In this document: piece by piece, positions 1 through 22,425 of the stretch | How the letters are laid out: each line of letters begins with the position of its first letter | Position numbering within the stretch: the stretch's first letter is position 1 | NCBI GenBank assembly: GCA_963556495.2 | Contig: OY747700.1 | Coordinates: forward strand, 6,177,020-6,241,019 | From: Valencia hispanica | Taxonomy: Eukaryota > Chordata > Actinopteri > Cyprinodontiformes > Valenciidae | Reading direction: 5' to 3' | DNA: 64,000 bases | The notes under the pieces: generated by a model | Told to the model about the DNA's origin: nothing | Database searches by the model: none | What the model saw: the letters and a program-made list of their open reading frames with translations, nothing else | Translations under genes and position numbers: made by a program

Positions 1-256
1 TTCAGATATCAGGAGGGGACCTTGACAAGTATGGGGGCGCTTTTCTGGATATTCTGGAGTTTGTGCATGTTAAGATTGCTCGAGTATATTTGGCAAGTGT
101 GTGCATGTTTGTATGTATATTGCCAAGTGTCGAACCGGTGACCCGTGCACCGCTGAAACATCTCAGGAAAGCTCCTGAAGACTTGGTGCGCAGGATTTTC
201 AGACCCATTATATTAAACGATTCTGTTTTTTTTGTTCCTCGGGACAGATCTCCTAC

Positions 257-11425
<11,169 letters not shown>

Positions 11426-11658
11426 GGCAGACAGACTGCAGCTCTGTGATGCTCTCACTCTGAGGACACACTCACCACAGCCAGCAGCGCTGCGTAAAGT
11501 CTCCGCCCCCTCAGCAGTAGCCACTCCCCGTATACACTAGCCACGCCCACACAAAGTCCCTTCTACATCACAAAATGCTTTATAAACAGTTTATTTGAGA
11601 TGAAATACTGAGTAAATATGGATAATTTCTGGTTTAAGACTAAAGGACAGACTCACAA
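11426..11658. other. abcg1 5' leader or proximal upstream sequence
   Basis: The sequence directly upstream of the abcg1 start. GC content rises near 11490-11550, but no TATA box or clear start site is visible. The hAT-like element begins 241 bases upstream of the start codon. Confidence 0.4.
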
Positions 11659-12398
11659 CTTAGAACCATAGACTGTATATAACTGGACGAAGCCTCGGTT
11701 ACGTCATCCATAGGTTTCTGAAGAGCAAAAATGAAGCCAAATGGGCGGTTCCCACCGCCGCCATCTTGGCTGCGTCATGCGTCTCGTCACGCCCAGAAAA
11801 TACAAAAATGGGCAAAGAGGTGGCGCTGTGAGGGCGGATGATTGACACTCTGAGCCGATGTAGCCAGGAGCTAGTCCTGGAGCTAACTGAAGCTAACGGA
11901 GGTTAGCGGGCGCCTTTAGCCTGAAAGCCGCGGTAGAGCAACTCTGCTACCCTCTTCCATCCAGGCTGTGAATACAATATTAAATCGGTAAGTTAACATT
12001 TAAATTGAAATTATTTATTTAAATGAAATTATCATTAACTTAACGCAAGTTTTCAATAATATTTTAACTTAGTTATTAATAGTGTATGAGATCTATTTAG
12101 TCCATGCATGAGATACATGATCAAGCTAAGTTAGTTAGGATAGTTCACATTTATATTAATATCTGTTTGTATTTACCCTAATTGTTAGTGATTGTACTAC
12201 CATGTAGGATCTCCCAGTTAAAAAACTGTTCCCACAGCTATTGTAGATTAGCAACAGCTAATATGACAAATTTTGATCCTAGTCAATTCTGCAATGTATG
12301 AATTTAACTAATCATTTATTGAGGTCTGGGAAGGGATAAGTTGCACTTTTAGTAAGACGCCTGTGTTTCTTTTTATAGATTTTGTTTACCAGGTCACA

Positions 12399-12830
12399 AT
12401 GGCTGCATGCCTGTCCTCCACAACAGCCAAACAAAGCAGGAAATGTAAGTACCTGTCTCCATCACTTCATGTACAATTTTAATAGTATTATACTTTTAAC
12501 CAATAAGCCACACCTGTGCAACTGCCATTCATTATGCTAGTTTTTTTCTCCATAGCCATTTGGATCATTGGAGACGGCTATGTCTGACGTAGTTCTGAGA
12601 GAGCTGAAGAAACCATCGCAGGAAACCTCGGCCTCCCAGACGTCCGTATCTCATGGTTTGGCTGGAGGCTGAGGTGGAAAGGAGGAAGAGCAGCTCTAGA
12701 TGTCCTCATCATCAGCTGTGGCGGAGATGACATGGGGGGGTCAGCAGTGTCCAGTTGGTGAACATGATGATGGAGGACCTGCACCAGCTTTACCTTCTCC
12801 ACCCTCAGATGTCCATCATCTTCTCCATCA
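12399..12830 (+). pseudogene. Broken SGNH-hydrolase-like gene carried by a transposon
   Basis: Exon 1 (12399-12444) reads MAACLSSTTAKQSRK and ends at GTAAGT. Exon 2 starts at 12556 after CATAG and joins in phase to give IWIIGDGYV. It continues as ETIAGNLGLPDVRISWFGW, then DVLIISCGGDDMGG, then LVNMMMEDLHQLYLLHPQ in a shifted frame. SGNH esterases have GDS near the start and GGND in block III; here these read GDG and GGDD. There is an in-frame TGA after GDGYV, a frameshift at the run of seven G around 12735, and a terminal TAA after FSIT. SGNH-like proteins travel with several fish mobile elements, such as Ngaro/DIRS retroelements and CR1 LINEs. The family assignment is by motif only. Confidence 0.65.
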
Positions 12831-12888
12831 CCTAAAGGCGTTGATAGAGGGCGGGTGTAAACCCAGCAAAAATAGAAAAGGCCAGGAA

Positions 12889-13096
12889 GTTTGTCAACAG
12901 TGTTATGGCTTCTTTTATTCCTAGTTTAAATGCTGCCATCTTTACGCATCCTCACATTAGACATGACAGTCCTTTTGAACAATTGATGTTAAAGCAAAAA
13001 GTATAAATATAGCCCTGATTGTTATGTCTAATGTGTTGTTGATGTCGTTTTTTTATTTCAACAATTATATCTGTTGCCATAACACTGTTGACAACT
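12889..13096. repeat. Inverted repeat, possible small fold-back element
   Basis: TTGTCAACAGTGTTATGGC near 12890 recurs inverted as GCCATAACACTGTTGACAA near 13075. The arms are about 20 bases and lie 165 bases apart. Confidence 0.6.
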
Positions 13097-13977
13097 CTGC
13101 CCCCCCTCATTTTACTGTATGTAAGTCTCTTTTGCTTTCCTGCCCCCTTTGTTTTTTTATCTGTCTTTTTCGTTTATAGAATCTTGTGTTTAAAAAAATT
13201 AATGTTTTATTCTCTATAATGACTGAAAATTCTTTCAACAGTATATAACAAGGGAAGAAATAAAACAAACAAGTAATTAATCAGCCAACTGCATTCTTGA
13301 ATTTGATTAATTCCTTCAACATCTCAAAATTAAATTAACCTTGGTGTCTGCAATATTACAAAGACAAATCATACTTCTTATGCGGCTACAAAACTGTGAT
13401 TTTTTTTTCTTGAAATAGAAACAATATCTGTGTGAAAGAAAAACAGAAACTTCATTGATTTGTTGTTTATTTAATCAAAAACAAAAAACGGACAGCACCT
13501 AACGATATGAAAGAAGTGGCATTAAAGGTGATGCACATATAATAAGTACTTCCTTATGATTTTCCTGTAGTTTTAGGCGATTGATATAATCTGTAAGGAA
13601 AAAAACATTGTATATTAAAAACAAATTAAAATTTCAACATTAGTTGGAAACCAACTCACCACAAGACAAACTGTAAACAAATGAGCACACAGACATATAA
13701 CACTTATGGGTGTATGTATAAAAGTACAACAATGAAGGTGAATCCCATATGACAGCATATCAGATATGGTTAATACCTTAACTGACGACTCTTATTCATT
13801 TTTAAATTATAAATTTTAAATCTCTGACAACAAAATATGAAATATATCTGAAGTTAGTTGGGGGAAAAAATTTTTTTTTTTTCTTATCAACTTTACATGT
13901 TAAAACCGTCAAAATAACGCGCTGGTACACACACATTTTAAAAACCTCTATATAAAACCTCTATATATTTTAAAAAC

Positions 13978-13981
13978 CTAT

Positions 13982-14042
<61 letters not shown>
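13978..14042. repeat. (AT)n microsatellite
   Basis: A nearly pure TA dinucleotide run of about 60 bases. Confidence 0.95.
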
Positions 14043-14045
<3 letters not shown>

Positions 14046-14790
14046 CCTATGTGTGTGTGTGTCTTGACCCCGAAGCGATCAATACGTTATTTTGACAGTG
14101 AAATGAGCACAACTCAATAACTTTGTCAAATAAAATCATGAAGCCCCGTTTGTCCATAGCTTTTACTAAAACTATGTGAAGTTTGAATAAATCGACATGT
14201 AAAGTAAATAAGAAATGTGATAATTTCAACCCATGTTCGACCAAGCAGCCTTATCTTAAATGCACAACATCTTAACCTGTTCAGTTTGTAGTTTCCCAGC
14301 GTGGTTATCTAGCTACTCTGTTAGGAGCTCAGCTGCAGGAGCTTCCTCTACAAAATAACGTTCAGAAATATTATTTTACTTACCGAAAAAAATGGAGCAG
14401 AGACTACTTAGACGGTCTGTGCAATCAGTACCACAGGAAGCCATCTTTGTCCAGTAAGAGCACGATTTACAGGGCCGGCCCGCAGCATAAGCAGTGTAGG
14501 CATATGCTAAGGGCGCCTCATATCCTGGGGGCGCTAGAGGCATCATGTTTTATTGTGCTTCATTGATAATGCGACGAGAGAAGCACTAATAGGATTTACA
14601 AGGCATTGACATTCTCTCATAAGTTCTTACAATACTGCGACCAGGGGTGACTTATAGAGATCACACATACACTTAGCTCACGGTGCAGAACACAACATGA
14701 GGCACCGCAAAGCAGGATGGGAAACCCCCTTCCACCAATCAGACTTCTTTTACCCGGCCGCCATTAGGTTGTCGTTCAAAAAAAGTTAAT

Positions 14791-14872
14791 ATGTCAAAGC
14801 GTCCCAAATTATCTGGTGCCCAGGGGAGGAAAAAAAGAAAAGAAGAGGAGGAAAAACGCACCAAAAACAAAG
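14791..14872 (+). pseudogene. First exon of a hAT (ZMYM1-like) transposase
   Basis: ATG opens a Lys/Glu-rich N-terminus: MSKRPKLSGAQGRKKRKEEE and then EKRTKNK, ending at a GTAATG donor. This basic start is typical of the fish hAT transposases annotated as zinc finger MYM-type 1-like. A possible second small exon (TGVTYSSSVPVLPPPQQHQP) lies at 17723-17789 before GTATGC. The DDE/dimerisation exon is missing. Confidence 0.6.
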
Positions 14873-15579
14873 GTAATGTTACAGTAAAGATGATGTTAAT
14901 GATATTATTTTGATGTTACAGAACAATGATCAATAATGCCATTAGCCATTAGCATGTATGGTTAGCTAACAGTGTTGGCTGGCCGATAGAGGGCGATAGG
15001 GCGCCCTCCCCCAGTGTTTCCAAAGTATTTTTTATTTTTTTTAATTAACAATAATCACATATTCTGAGTTAATTGTGTGTTTAAATTCGTATCAAAGTAT
15101 CATATATAAAAAATATATATAATTTCCAGAGAAAAAGCTCCTGCTGCATTGCTTGGGGCGACAGAAAGATCGCCCCAAGCAGTGCAGCGGCCGCCAATCA
15201 CTGACAAGAAATTCGCACAAAGCAACAGGAATTTATCCAATCAGCGTCATTGATTCGGCCGCATGAGGGGCGATAGAGAAATCGCCCCAAGGCTGGTGTG
15301 AGGACGGGCAAGATATCTGGTGGTGACATTGGCAGTGTGGTTTCTCTGCCACAAGGGGGCGCTGCTGTAAGCTTTGTGTGTACATTTTTGTGTAAACCTA
15401 ATAAGTTATTTGTTTCCAGTTTGGTTCTAAACTTGTTTGTGCAATATTGTATTTTTGTTTAGTATAAGAATGCCTCAAGTTGTTAATATTGGCATTAAAA
15501 TAATCAGTATTTCACATAGTACTGGTATCCAGCTGTTTATGTTCAATTGTTTTGGGATGATTATTGAAAATGACTTGAT

Positions 15580-15800
15580 AAGCTACATGCACAGCTCCAC
15601 TACTTCCTGAACTAAGTACAGCCCTTTTATTTCCTGTCTGTATTGGACAAACTGATCAATCCAGGTGTGTCTGACCTCAGTAGTCACAGCAACAATGGTC
15701 AGACACACCTGGATTAATCAGTTTGTCCAATGATGTAAGACAGGAAATAAAAGAGCTGTACTTAGTTCAGGAAATACTGGAGTTGTGCACAAAGCTCAGA
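15580..15800. repeat. Long fold-back hairpin
   Basis: Two arms of roughly 85-95 bases are inverted copies with a short central loop (about 15676-15699). For example, TTCCTGAACTAAGTACAGCC at 15605 pairs with AGCTGTACTTAGTTCAGGAA ending at 15774. GGTGTGTCTGACC pairs with GGTCAGACACACC. It looks like a fold-back MITE or a duplicated-inverted unit. Confidence 0.85.
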
Positions 15801-16324
15801 AAGCACAAGTTTGATAAAAAAAAAAAAAAAAAGAAGCACAGCCCCACCAAGAATATTTTTCACCAGCCGCCACTGTTAGCTAATCTATGAATAGCCAGCG
15901 CTATCTGCTAGTTCTAACCAAAATATTAAGAGTCAATGGTTCTAACAGATAAGCCCAGCGCTATTATTATGAAAAATAGTATTATGAGTACCTTCCTCGG
16001 ACAAATGTGTAAATATTAGATCTAATCAGCAGGTGTATTAATGTTAATTTCATTGGCATCATTATCTCACGTACCATTAATAATCATAATAATAATTCCA
16101 TAGTTGTAACGCCAGCTGTTAACTGTGTTACAGCTCATATTGTCTATAAAGTGTGTTTATCATGTTAAACTTCACACCTGTGTTAAAGTGCACATCATTA
16201 ATGTTAGAGCATAACTGCAGTTTACTGATTCTTTTGCTTTCTGCTAATTAGAATTTCATTGTAATGACAATAAAATGTAAATTATTACTAATATGAATCA
16301 TTAAAACTAATGAACTGCCTTGTT

Positions 16325-17593
16325 CCAGTACCAAAAAGAACTCACCAATCAGTCATCAATGACTATAGACCTGTTGCCCTGACATCCCACATCATGAAGG
16401 TCCTGTAGAGACTCCTGTTGGCCCACCTGAATAAGCAAACAAGAACGTATCAGGACCCACTGCAGTTTGCTTATCGCTGTGGAGTTGGAGTTGAAGATGC
16501 CATCATCCACCTGCTTCAACCAACCCACTGTCATCTGGACAAAGCAGGCAGCACTGTGAGGATCATGTTCTATGATTTCTCTGGTGCATTTAACACAATT
16601 CAGCCTGATTTGCTTTGTCAGAAACTCCTGAAGACACAGGTGGAGCCTCAACAATCGCCTGGATCAATGACTACCTCACCAACAGACCACAATTTGTGAG
16701 ACTGAAGAACTGTGTGTCAAACCAGGTGATCAGCAGCACAGGAGCACCACAGGGGACCGTACTCTCACCATTCCTTTTCACTCTGTACACCTCAGACTTC
16801 CAGTACAAAGCAGAGACCTGTCATATGCAGAAATACTCAGATGACTCTGCAATTGTTGGGTGTATCAGAGATGGACAAGAAGCTGAATACAGAGAGCTGG
16901 TGGACCGCTTTGTGACATGGTGTGGAAACAATCGTCTCACCTTGAATGTGAACAAAACAAAGGAAATGATTGTAGATTTCAGAAGAAACAGGGATAAGTC
17001 AAACACTGTTTCCATCATGGGAGAAGAAGTGGAGGTGGAGGAGTATAAATACCTCAGAGTTCACCTTGACAACAGACTGGACTGGAGGCGCAACAGTGAA
17101 GCCGTCTACAAGAAGGGACAGAGCAGACTGTACTTTTGAGGAAGCTTAGGTCCTTCAAGGTTTGCAGCAAGATGCTGCAGATCTTCTACAAGTCTGTTGT
17201 GGAGAGTGTAATCTCTTCATCCGTCATCTGTTGGGGTAGCAGCATCAGAGCCAGGGACTTAAAAAGGCTAAACAACCTGATAAAGAAGGTTCTGGTTCTG
17301 TTCTTGGGACGACTGTGGAACATCTGGAGATGATGATGCAAAGAAGGATTCTTCATAAAATCAAAAAAATTATGGACAACCCTGAGCATCCTCTTCATGA
17401 GACAGTCATACAACAACAGAGCGTCTTCAGTCGGAGGCTTCTTCAGTTTCGCTGCAATACAGACCGCTACAGGAAATCCTTCCTGCCCACAGCCATCATC
17501 ATCTACAACAACTCCTTAAAGATTTAATTATATGAGCTACAACATCATTTAATTTCCCTCTGGGATCAATGAAGTATTTTTGAATTCAATTGA
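16325..17593 (+). mobile_element. Rex1/Babar-type LINE, 5'-truncated and broken
   Basis: Pieces of a reverse transcriptase are readable across frames. The DFSGAFNTIQ block is at about 16578, followed by STGAPQGTVLSPFLFTLYTS (16735-16794) and the catalytic YSDDSAIVG (16834-16860). HLDNRLDWRRNSEAVYKKGQ lies at about 17062-17121. The 3' end CCCTCTGGGATCAATGAAGT is followed by TTTTTGAATTCAATTGAAT, the usual Rex1 terminus. Several frameshifts and a stop (TAG at 16406) make it inactive. Confidence 0.88.
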
Positions 17594-18522
17594 ATATAAT
17601 TTGTATCTGAAAAAATACATTGTATATTATAAGCTATGGTCTAAATCATTTATTTATGTCTAGGTTTCTCATTTATATTATTTCATTTTATCGTATATTT
17701 TAAATCATGTGTTTATTCTTAGACTGGTGTCACATACTCCTCTTCTGTCCCTGTGTTGCCTCCACCTCAGCAGCACCAACCAGCAGGTATGCAGCAGCAT
17801 CAAGCGCTCCTCTTGTTGCTGCAATAGACTCAGCTGACTGGCTTTGAATGTGCAATTGTTTTATTTCAATAAAAGAATGTCTAAAACAAAGCTATTACGT
17901 TTCTTGTGAGTATATGTACACTAGCAGTGCAAGTACTGTACTGCGATGCACGGGGGCGCCACTTAAAATCTTGCCAAGGGCACCAAATTGGTTAGGGCCA
18001 GGCCTGACGATTTATATATAAATACTAATAAAGTTTGCGGATACAACTGATGTTCAACTTCAGAGAAAGTAAACGTCCAAAGTCTTAACGTGAGTCCCAG
18101 GCTGAAGGCCTTCCCCGGAGCAAGCAGGGGGTAAGCAGTCTATGGCGGCAAGCTGCTACCCACCGTTAGCCACCGTTAGCCACCAGCCTTAGCGCTAACG
18201 ACCTGTCAATCAAAAAGACACGCCCCTAATTATTCATAATTTCATGATTAAATTGTGTCTAAACGGATGATTTAGAAAAAAATTCATCCCCCTCAGAGTT
18301 GTCATGACGGTAAACCTGACCTATTAAACCTAAAATGGTTTTTTGAACCAGGCTGTAAACATGTTTATTTCTGCTGTGAAGTTGGCCTTTTTAACATGGG
18401 AGTCAATGGGAAATTGCTCCTTTCTGGAGCCAGCCCCTAGTGGATGAGGGGTGAACTGCAATTTTTGTTACTTCCGGGTTGGCCTCAATTCTGAGCGGCG
18501 GAGTTTGCCCCTTGCTTAGAAC

Positions 18523-19890
18523 GGAATCAAATCCCCACAGTCTGAACTACCACTCCAATTCTAACCACGCCCACTTGAAAAGCCACACCCATCTCCTTCT
18601 GAATAGTGACCTTTCTTATTATCAAAAAATACGGAATAAATCAGAAACTTGTTCATGAGTTTAGAAAAAGTACAGCTGCCAGCTCTGAGTCGTGACTCCA
18701 CCTCTCGGCCACTAACTCCGCCCATTTCAGCATTAACCGCGCCCATTTACATCAGCCCCAACCAATATTAGGGGATAAAAATAGATGTTAATAATTTTGA
18801 GCTGTGAAGGTTTCTTTTTAAAATACAGACATTTATTTGATTAAATGAAGAAAACCCCAGTCAGTTGGCAGCACTGACAACTTGAACACTAGCCACGCCC
18901 ATATCTGGTTTAGCCACGCTCAATCGAAGAGGCACAAAATACAAAACGCCGAACATAGTGATTTTTATGATTAACCACGAAATCAATCAGCATGTTTTTG
19001 ATTAACAAAAGAGGTGAAAGCTAATTTCAGTTCAACGCTGCAGCCAGTGGCTGTTCTGGATATGGGCAGTTGGTAAGGGCGGCATTAGCAACGGGTGCGT
19101 ACAGGCATCAAATAATAAAATACACGTTTTCTATCTACATGCAGTTAGTGGAGAGTTGGTGCAACCGGCTTTGTCCCATCTCAAAGTTTAAATAATTTTC
19201 TGCAATGTCATTGGTTGTGAGGCGGCAGAGGGAGGGGCTCACCTAGAAAGCCATTAATGGATAATTATTTACATGTGAAAAGATGCACAGTACAACCTGC
19301 TCTGCGTGTGTCTTGGTTCCTGCCGACAGCAGCTACAGCTCAGTTCCCACAAGGAACCGTTTTAGTTCCAGGTTCTGTAGTCAGTTAGACTTCGCCTCCT
19401 TTAACTGCAGGTTCAGACCTTTTCAGCAGCTGAATCTGAATCATCAGCTGTTTTATTTTGATAGAAAATAATTGTCTTAACAGCTCAACATGACTTCGTT
19501 AGTGAAAATAAACAAAACAAGGATCTTTCAGGAAAGTTTAGCTTTAATCAGAGATTATTAGACAGTTTTGACCAGCTGTGATTTTGAAATATAACAAAAA
19601 TGATTCTTCCTAAACAAAGCATGTAGATTTTTATATATATATGAAATTAATCAAATGAAAACGTATGACCCCAAGGTTCCCAGGACCTTTGGAAGAGAAA
19701 CAGGCCCATAGCATCACAGAGCCCCCACTGTACCTAACAGTGCACATTCCCAGCAGTGTGCTGGGTTCCCTGGTCTTCATGATGCTGGTGGTTCTCTAAC
19801 AAAGCCTTCAGAGAACAGCTGCGTTTATATTCAGTTTAATGACCCACAGCTGGACTCTGTGCCTCCTGATGCTGTGGGTTGTTTCATGGT
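18523..19890. other. Intergenic DNA, unassigned
   Basis: No gene recognised. The sequence is rich in the words CCACGCCCA and CTCCGCCCA, as expected of decayed fish repeats. Short frames at 18561-18746 and 19283-19471 have no recognisable similarity. Confidence 0.4.
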
Positions 19891-19894
19891 AGGG

Positions 19895-21370
19895 CTGGAT
19901 GATAATTCACATCATTGCCTATTGGGTAGCTTATTACTACAGTCGTTACAGTCATTTTGAACCGACATGGAATGCACATCAACACTTAATCTAACAATGG
20001 CGAACAAAATGAAACACAGGAAATACTACAGCAACGTGGCTGGACCTGAGCAGGAGCCTGTGCCAATTGTAGCCTCAGTTTCCTGTTCTTAGCTGACAGG
20101 AGTGGCACCTGGTGTGGTCCTCTGCTGCTGTAGCCCATCTGCCTCAACATTCAACGTGTTATGCGTTCAGAGATGCTCTTCTGCATACCTTGGTAGGCAT
20201 TTTCGTCCACTCCATTTTCGCTCACTGGATATTTTCCCCTTTTCGGACCATTCTCTGTAAACCCTAGAGACGGTTGTGTGTGAAAATCCCAGTAGATCAG
20301 CAGTACTCAGACCAGCCCGTCTGGCACCAACAACCATGCCACGTTCAAAGTCACTTAAATCACCTTTCTTCCCCCGTTCTGATGCTCAGTTTGAACTGCA
20401 GCAGATCGTCTTGAACATGTTTACATGCCTAATGCATTTAGTTGCCGCCATGTGATTGGCTGATTAGAAATTAGCGTTAACGAGCAGTCTGACAGGTATG
20501 CCTAATAAAGTGGCCAGTGAGTGTATGTATATTTATATATATATTAGAATAACATACGTTTAATCACAACACAATTTATGGTGTTTACTGTATATTCACT
20601 TGACCTGAAAACGAAACAATGTTCCTTCTTAATTCAGTGAGTTTACTCACCGTGTGTGGAGTATCCAGAAATCATGCTCAAGTGAGAATAGCGATAACGA
20701 ATTATATTCACTTGCGTTGCTGTCATTGTGTTGGTTATTTGTACTTTTTAAAGCAGTTTGGAAAGTCTAATTTGTTTTTTATATAGTATCGTACTTCGAC
20801 AACTAAGTAACTTATACTCCATAGTACATTTTAAATAAGCTACTTTTTACTTGAGTACATTTTTAAGACTGGTAATTTTACTTGTACTCGAGTAAAATTT
20901 CATCACAGTAGTACTTGAGTGGAATATTGTAGTACTCTTTCCACCTCTGTTCAACATAATACTCAAGTTAAAAGTACACTGTAGTAAACCTACTCAGTAA
21001 ACTTACTCAGGTAAATTTAAATGAGTAAATGTAAGTTTTGCACACAAACTAAACCAAAGGTCTGAGGCATTAATATAGTTAAGTGTTATAAAACTTTAAT
21101 AAATAAAAGTATCAAGATAAGCCAATTTAAATTAATGAGAATAGTTTAACTATGTGTTTTGGTAAAAAAAAATAAAAAAAATAAGTGTTTGAATAAAAGG
21201 TTTGAACTGAATTTAGTTTTTGTGTGTTCATTAATAAAATGAGTTAATTAAGGAATAGCATAAATTCACCATGGCTGCACTTAAAATACATTTTCTACAT
21301 TTCTGATAATTGATAATCAAAATGACTTTTGTTGTTATCGATATGCTTTTTTTATATCGTCCAGCCCTGT
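19895..21370. mobile_element. hAT-like non-autonomous element with nested repeat
   Basis: The left end TAGGGCTGGATGATAA and the right end TTATATCGTCCAGCCCTG are imperfect inverted termini of the common CAGGGCTGGACGATA type. Within it, about 20090-20523 is a 5'-truncated copy of another fish element, ending CCTAATAAAGTGGCCAGTGA. A region near 20830-20950 rich in GTACTTGAGTA words may be a third insert. No exact target duplication was found. Confidence 0.6.
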
Positions 21371-21511
21371 TGGGTCACATAAAACACACTGACATTTTGA
21401 AGATGTTTTAAAACTGTAGGAAAACTGCGACTGAGCTTAGAGCGCCCCCCAGAGGTTTAAAGGCAGCAAACAAAGAAACATTTAAGACTCTGAAAGCCTT
21501 CAGATAACCAG

Positions 21512-21517
21512 TTTATT
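21512..21517 (-). terminator. Probable spcs2 polyadenylation signal
   Basis: AATAAA on the minus strand lies about 725 bases after the spcs2 stop and just past the hAT element. Other AT-rich candidates exist nearer the stop. Confidence 0.45.
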
Positions 21518-22238
21518 TTCCTCACAAAGCCGTGAACTCTGTCGGTGGAAACCGACCAGAAAAACAGCAGAACAAAACGGAACATAAAACATTGATACTA
21601 AAATAAAAAGTTTGGCCGTCAATCGGTTCGATCAACATCCCAGGAGAACGATCAGAAACAACTGAAATGTTTTCTCCACCTGCTCAGGTGTGTAGCTCCG
21701 CCCACTGGTGTATCGGGCCTTCTGACCAGGACACTTTTCAACTAAAATGAAACTGTTTTGGTGGCTGAGATGATTTTTTAAATTTATTTTCCTCTTCGCC
21801 TGAAGCTGCTCCAGTCATACCTGTGAAGACCCGAAGCAGAAGCTTCAGGCTCTGAGGATTCATCACAGCGGATAACCTCCTCCTGGTTGGTCGGTTTCAG
21901 TTCGACTCGACGCATCAGATTCTGCTCGAAGACGCCGCCAGCTACGGACGGCTTCATCAGCAGCTTCGGGAGGGAAACCGGCCGATGAAGACGTTTTAAT
22001 CTGGAGAGAGGAGAACAAGCCAACAAGGCCGCGCCCCCCAAACCCATCCGTGTCGAGTGAGAACTTCATGTTCATTGGTCGCCTGCACAGGTTTGCTCAT
22101 CCGATCGGTGACGTCACGTCTGAAAATCAAATGCCGTGACGTTCCGACCCAGAATCTGATGTTAGGGATCGAACCGAAACCAACCAAGCGCCCAGGAGGA
22201 GGAGGAGGAGCGTCCCTGACCGGCGCGTCTCCATCTCC

Positions 22239-22425
22239 TCATTTGGTCTTCTTCTCCATGGCCAGCGTGTCGTGCAGTTTGGAAACGTCCTTCTCGAACT
22301 GGTCCATCACCAGAGTCCCGCTCTCGTCGAAGAACGTAGACACAGACTTGGTGAACTCGGCGTCCCGCGAGTTCTTGGTCTTCCCGTCGGCGAAGGAAAC
22401 CCGGAGCGTGTACTGATCGTCGAAC
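22239..22425 (-). CDS. spcs2: spcs2 exon 5 and stop
   Basis: Codes for [20 protein letters not shown] and on to DEFTK-like and [20 protein letters not shown] segments, ending LAMEKKTK and TGA (22239-22241). It matches the SPCS2 C-terminus over its full length. Confidence 0.95.

Larger units (their letters stand above)
14470..18006 (+). mobile_element. hAT transposon, internally deleted, with perfect 8-bp target duplication
   Basis: The element begins CAGGGCCGGCCCGCAGC and ends TTAGGGCCAGGCCTG, giving short inverted termini (10 of 12 bases match). ACGATTTA is duplicated exactly at 14462-14469 and 18007-18014. Two small exons resembling the N-terminus of ZMYM1-like hAT transposases survive, but the catalytic exon is gone. 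A Rex1 LINE (16325-17593) and a long hairpin (15580-15800) occupy the interior. It sits inside the larger element 11667-18514. Confidence 0.85.
11667..18514. mobile_element. Large hAT-like element with 8-bp target duplication
   Basis: The element begins CATAGACTGTATATAACTGG and ends GCGGAGTTTGCCCCTTG. The 8-mer CTTAGAAC flanks both ends (11659-11666 and 18515-18522), the duplication length expected of hAT transposons. Both termini are common in fish genomes. Inside are a broken SGNH-hydrolase-like gene (12399-12830), an (AT)n run at 13978-14042, and a complete nested hAT (14470-18006). No transposase belonging to the outer element was recognised, so it was probably moved in trans. Confidence 0.7.
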
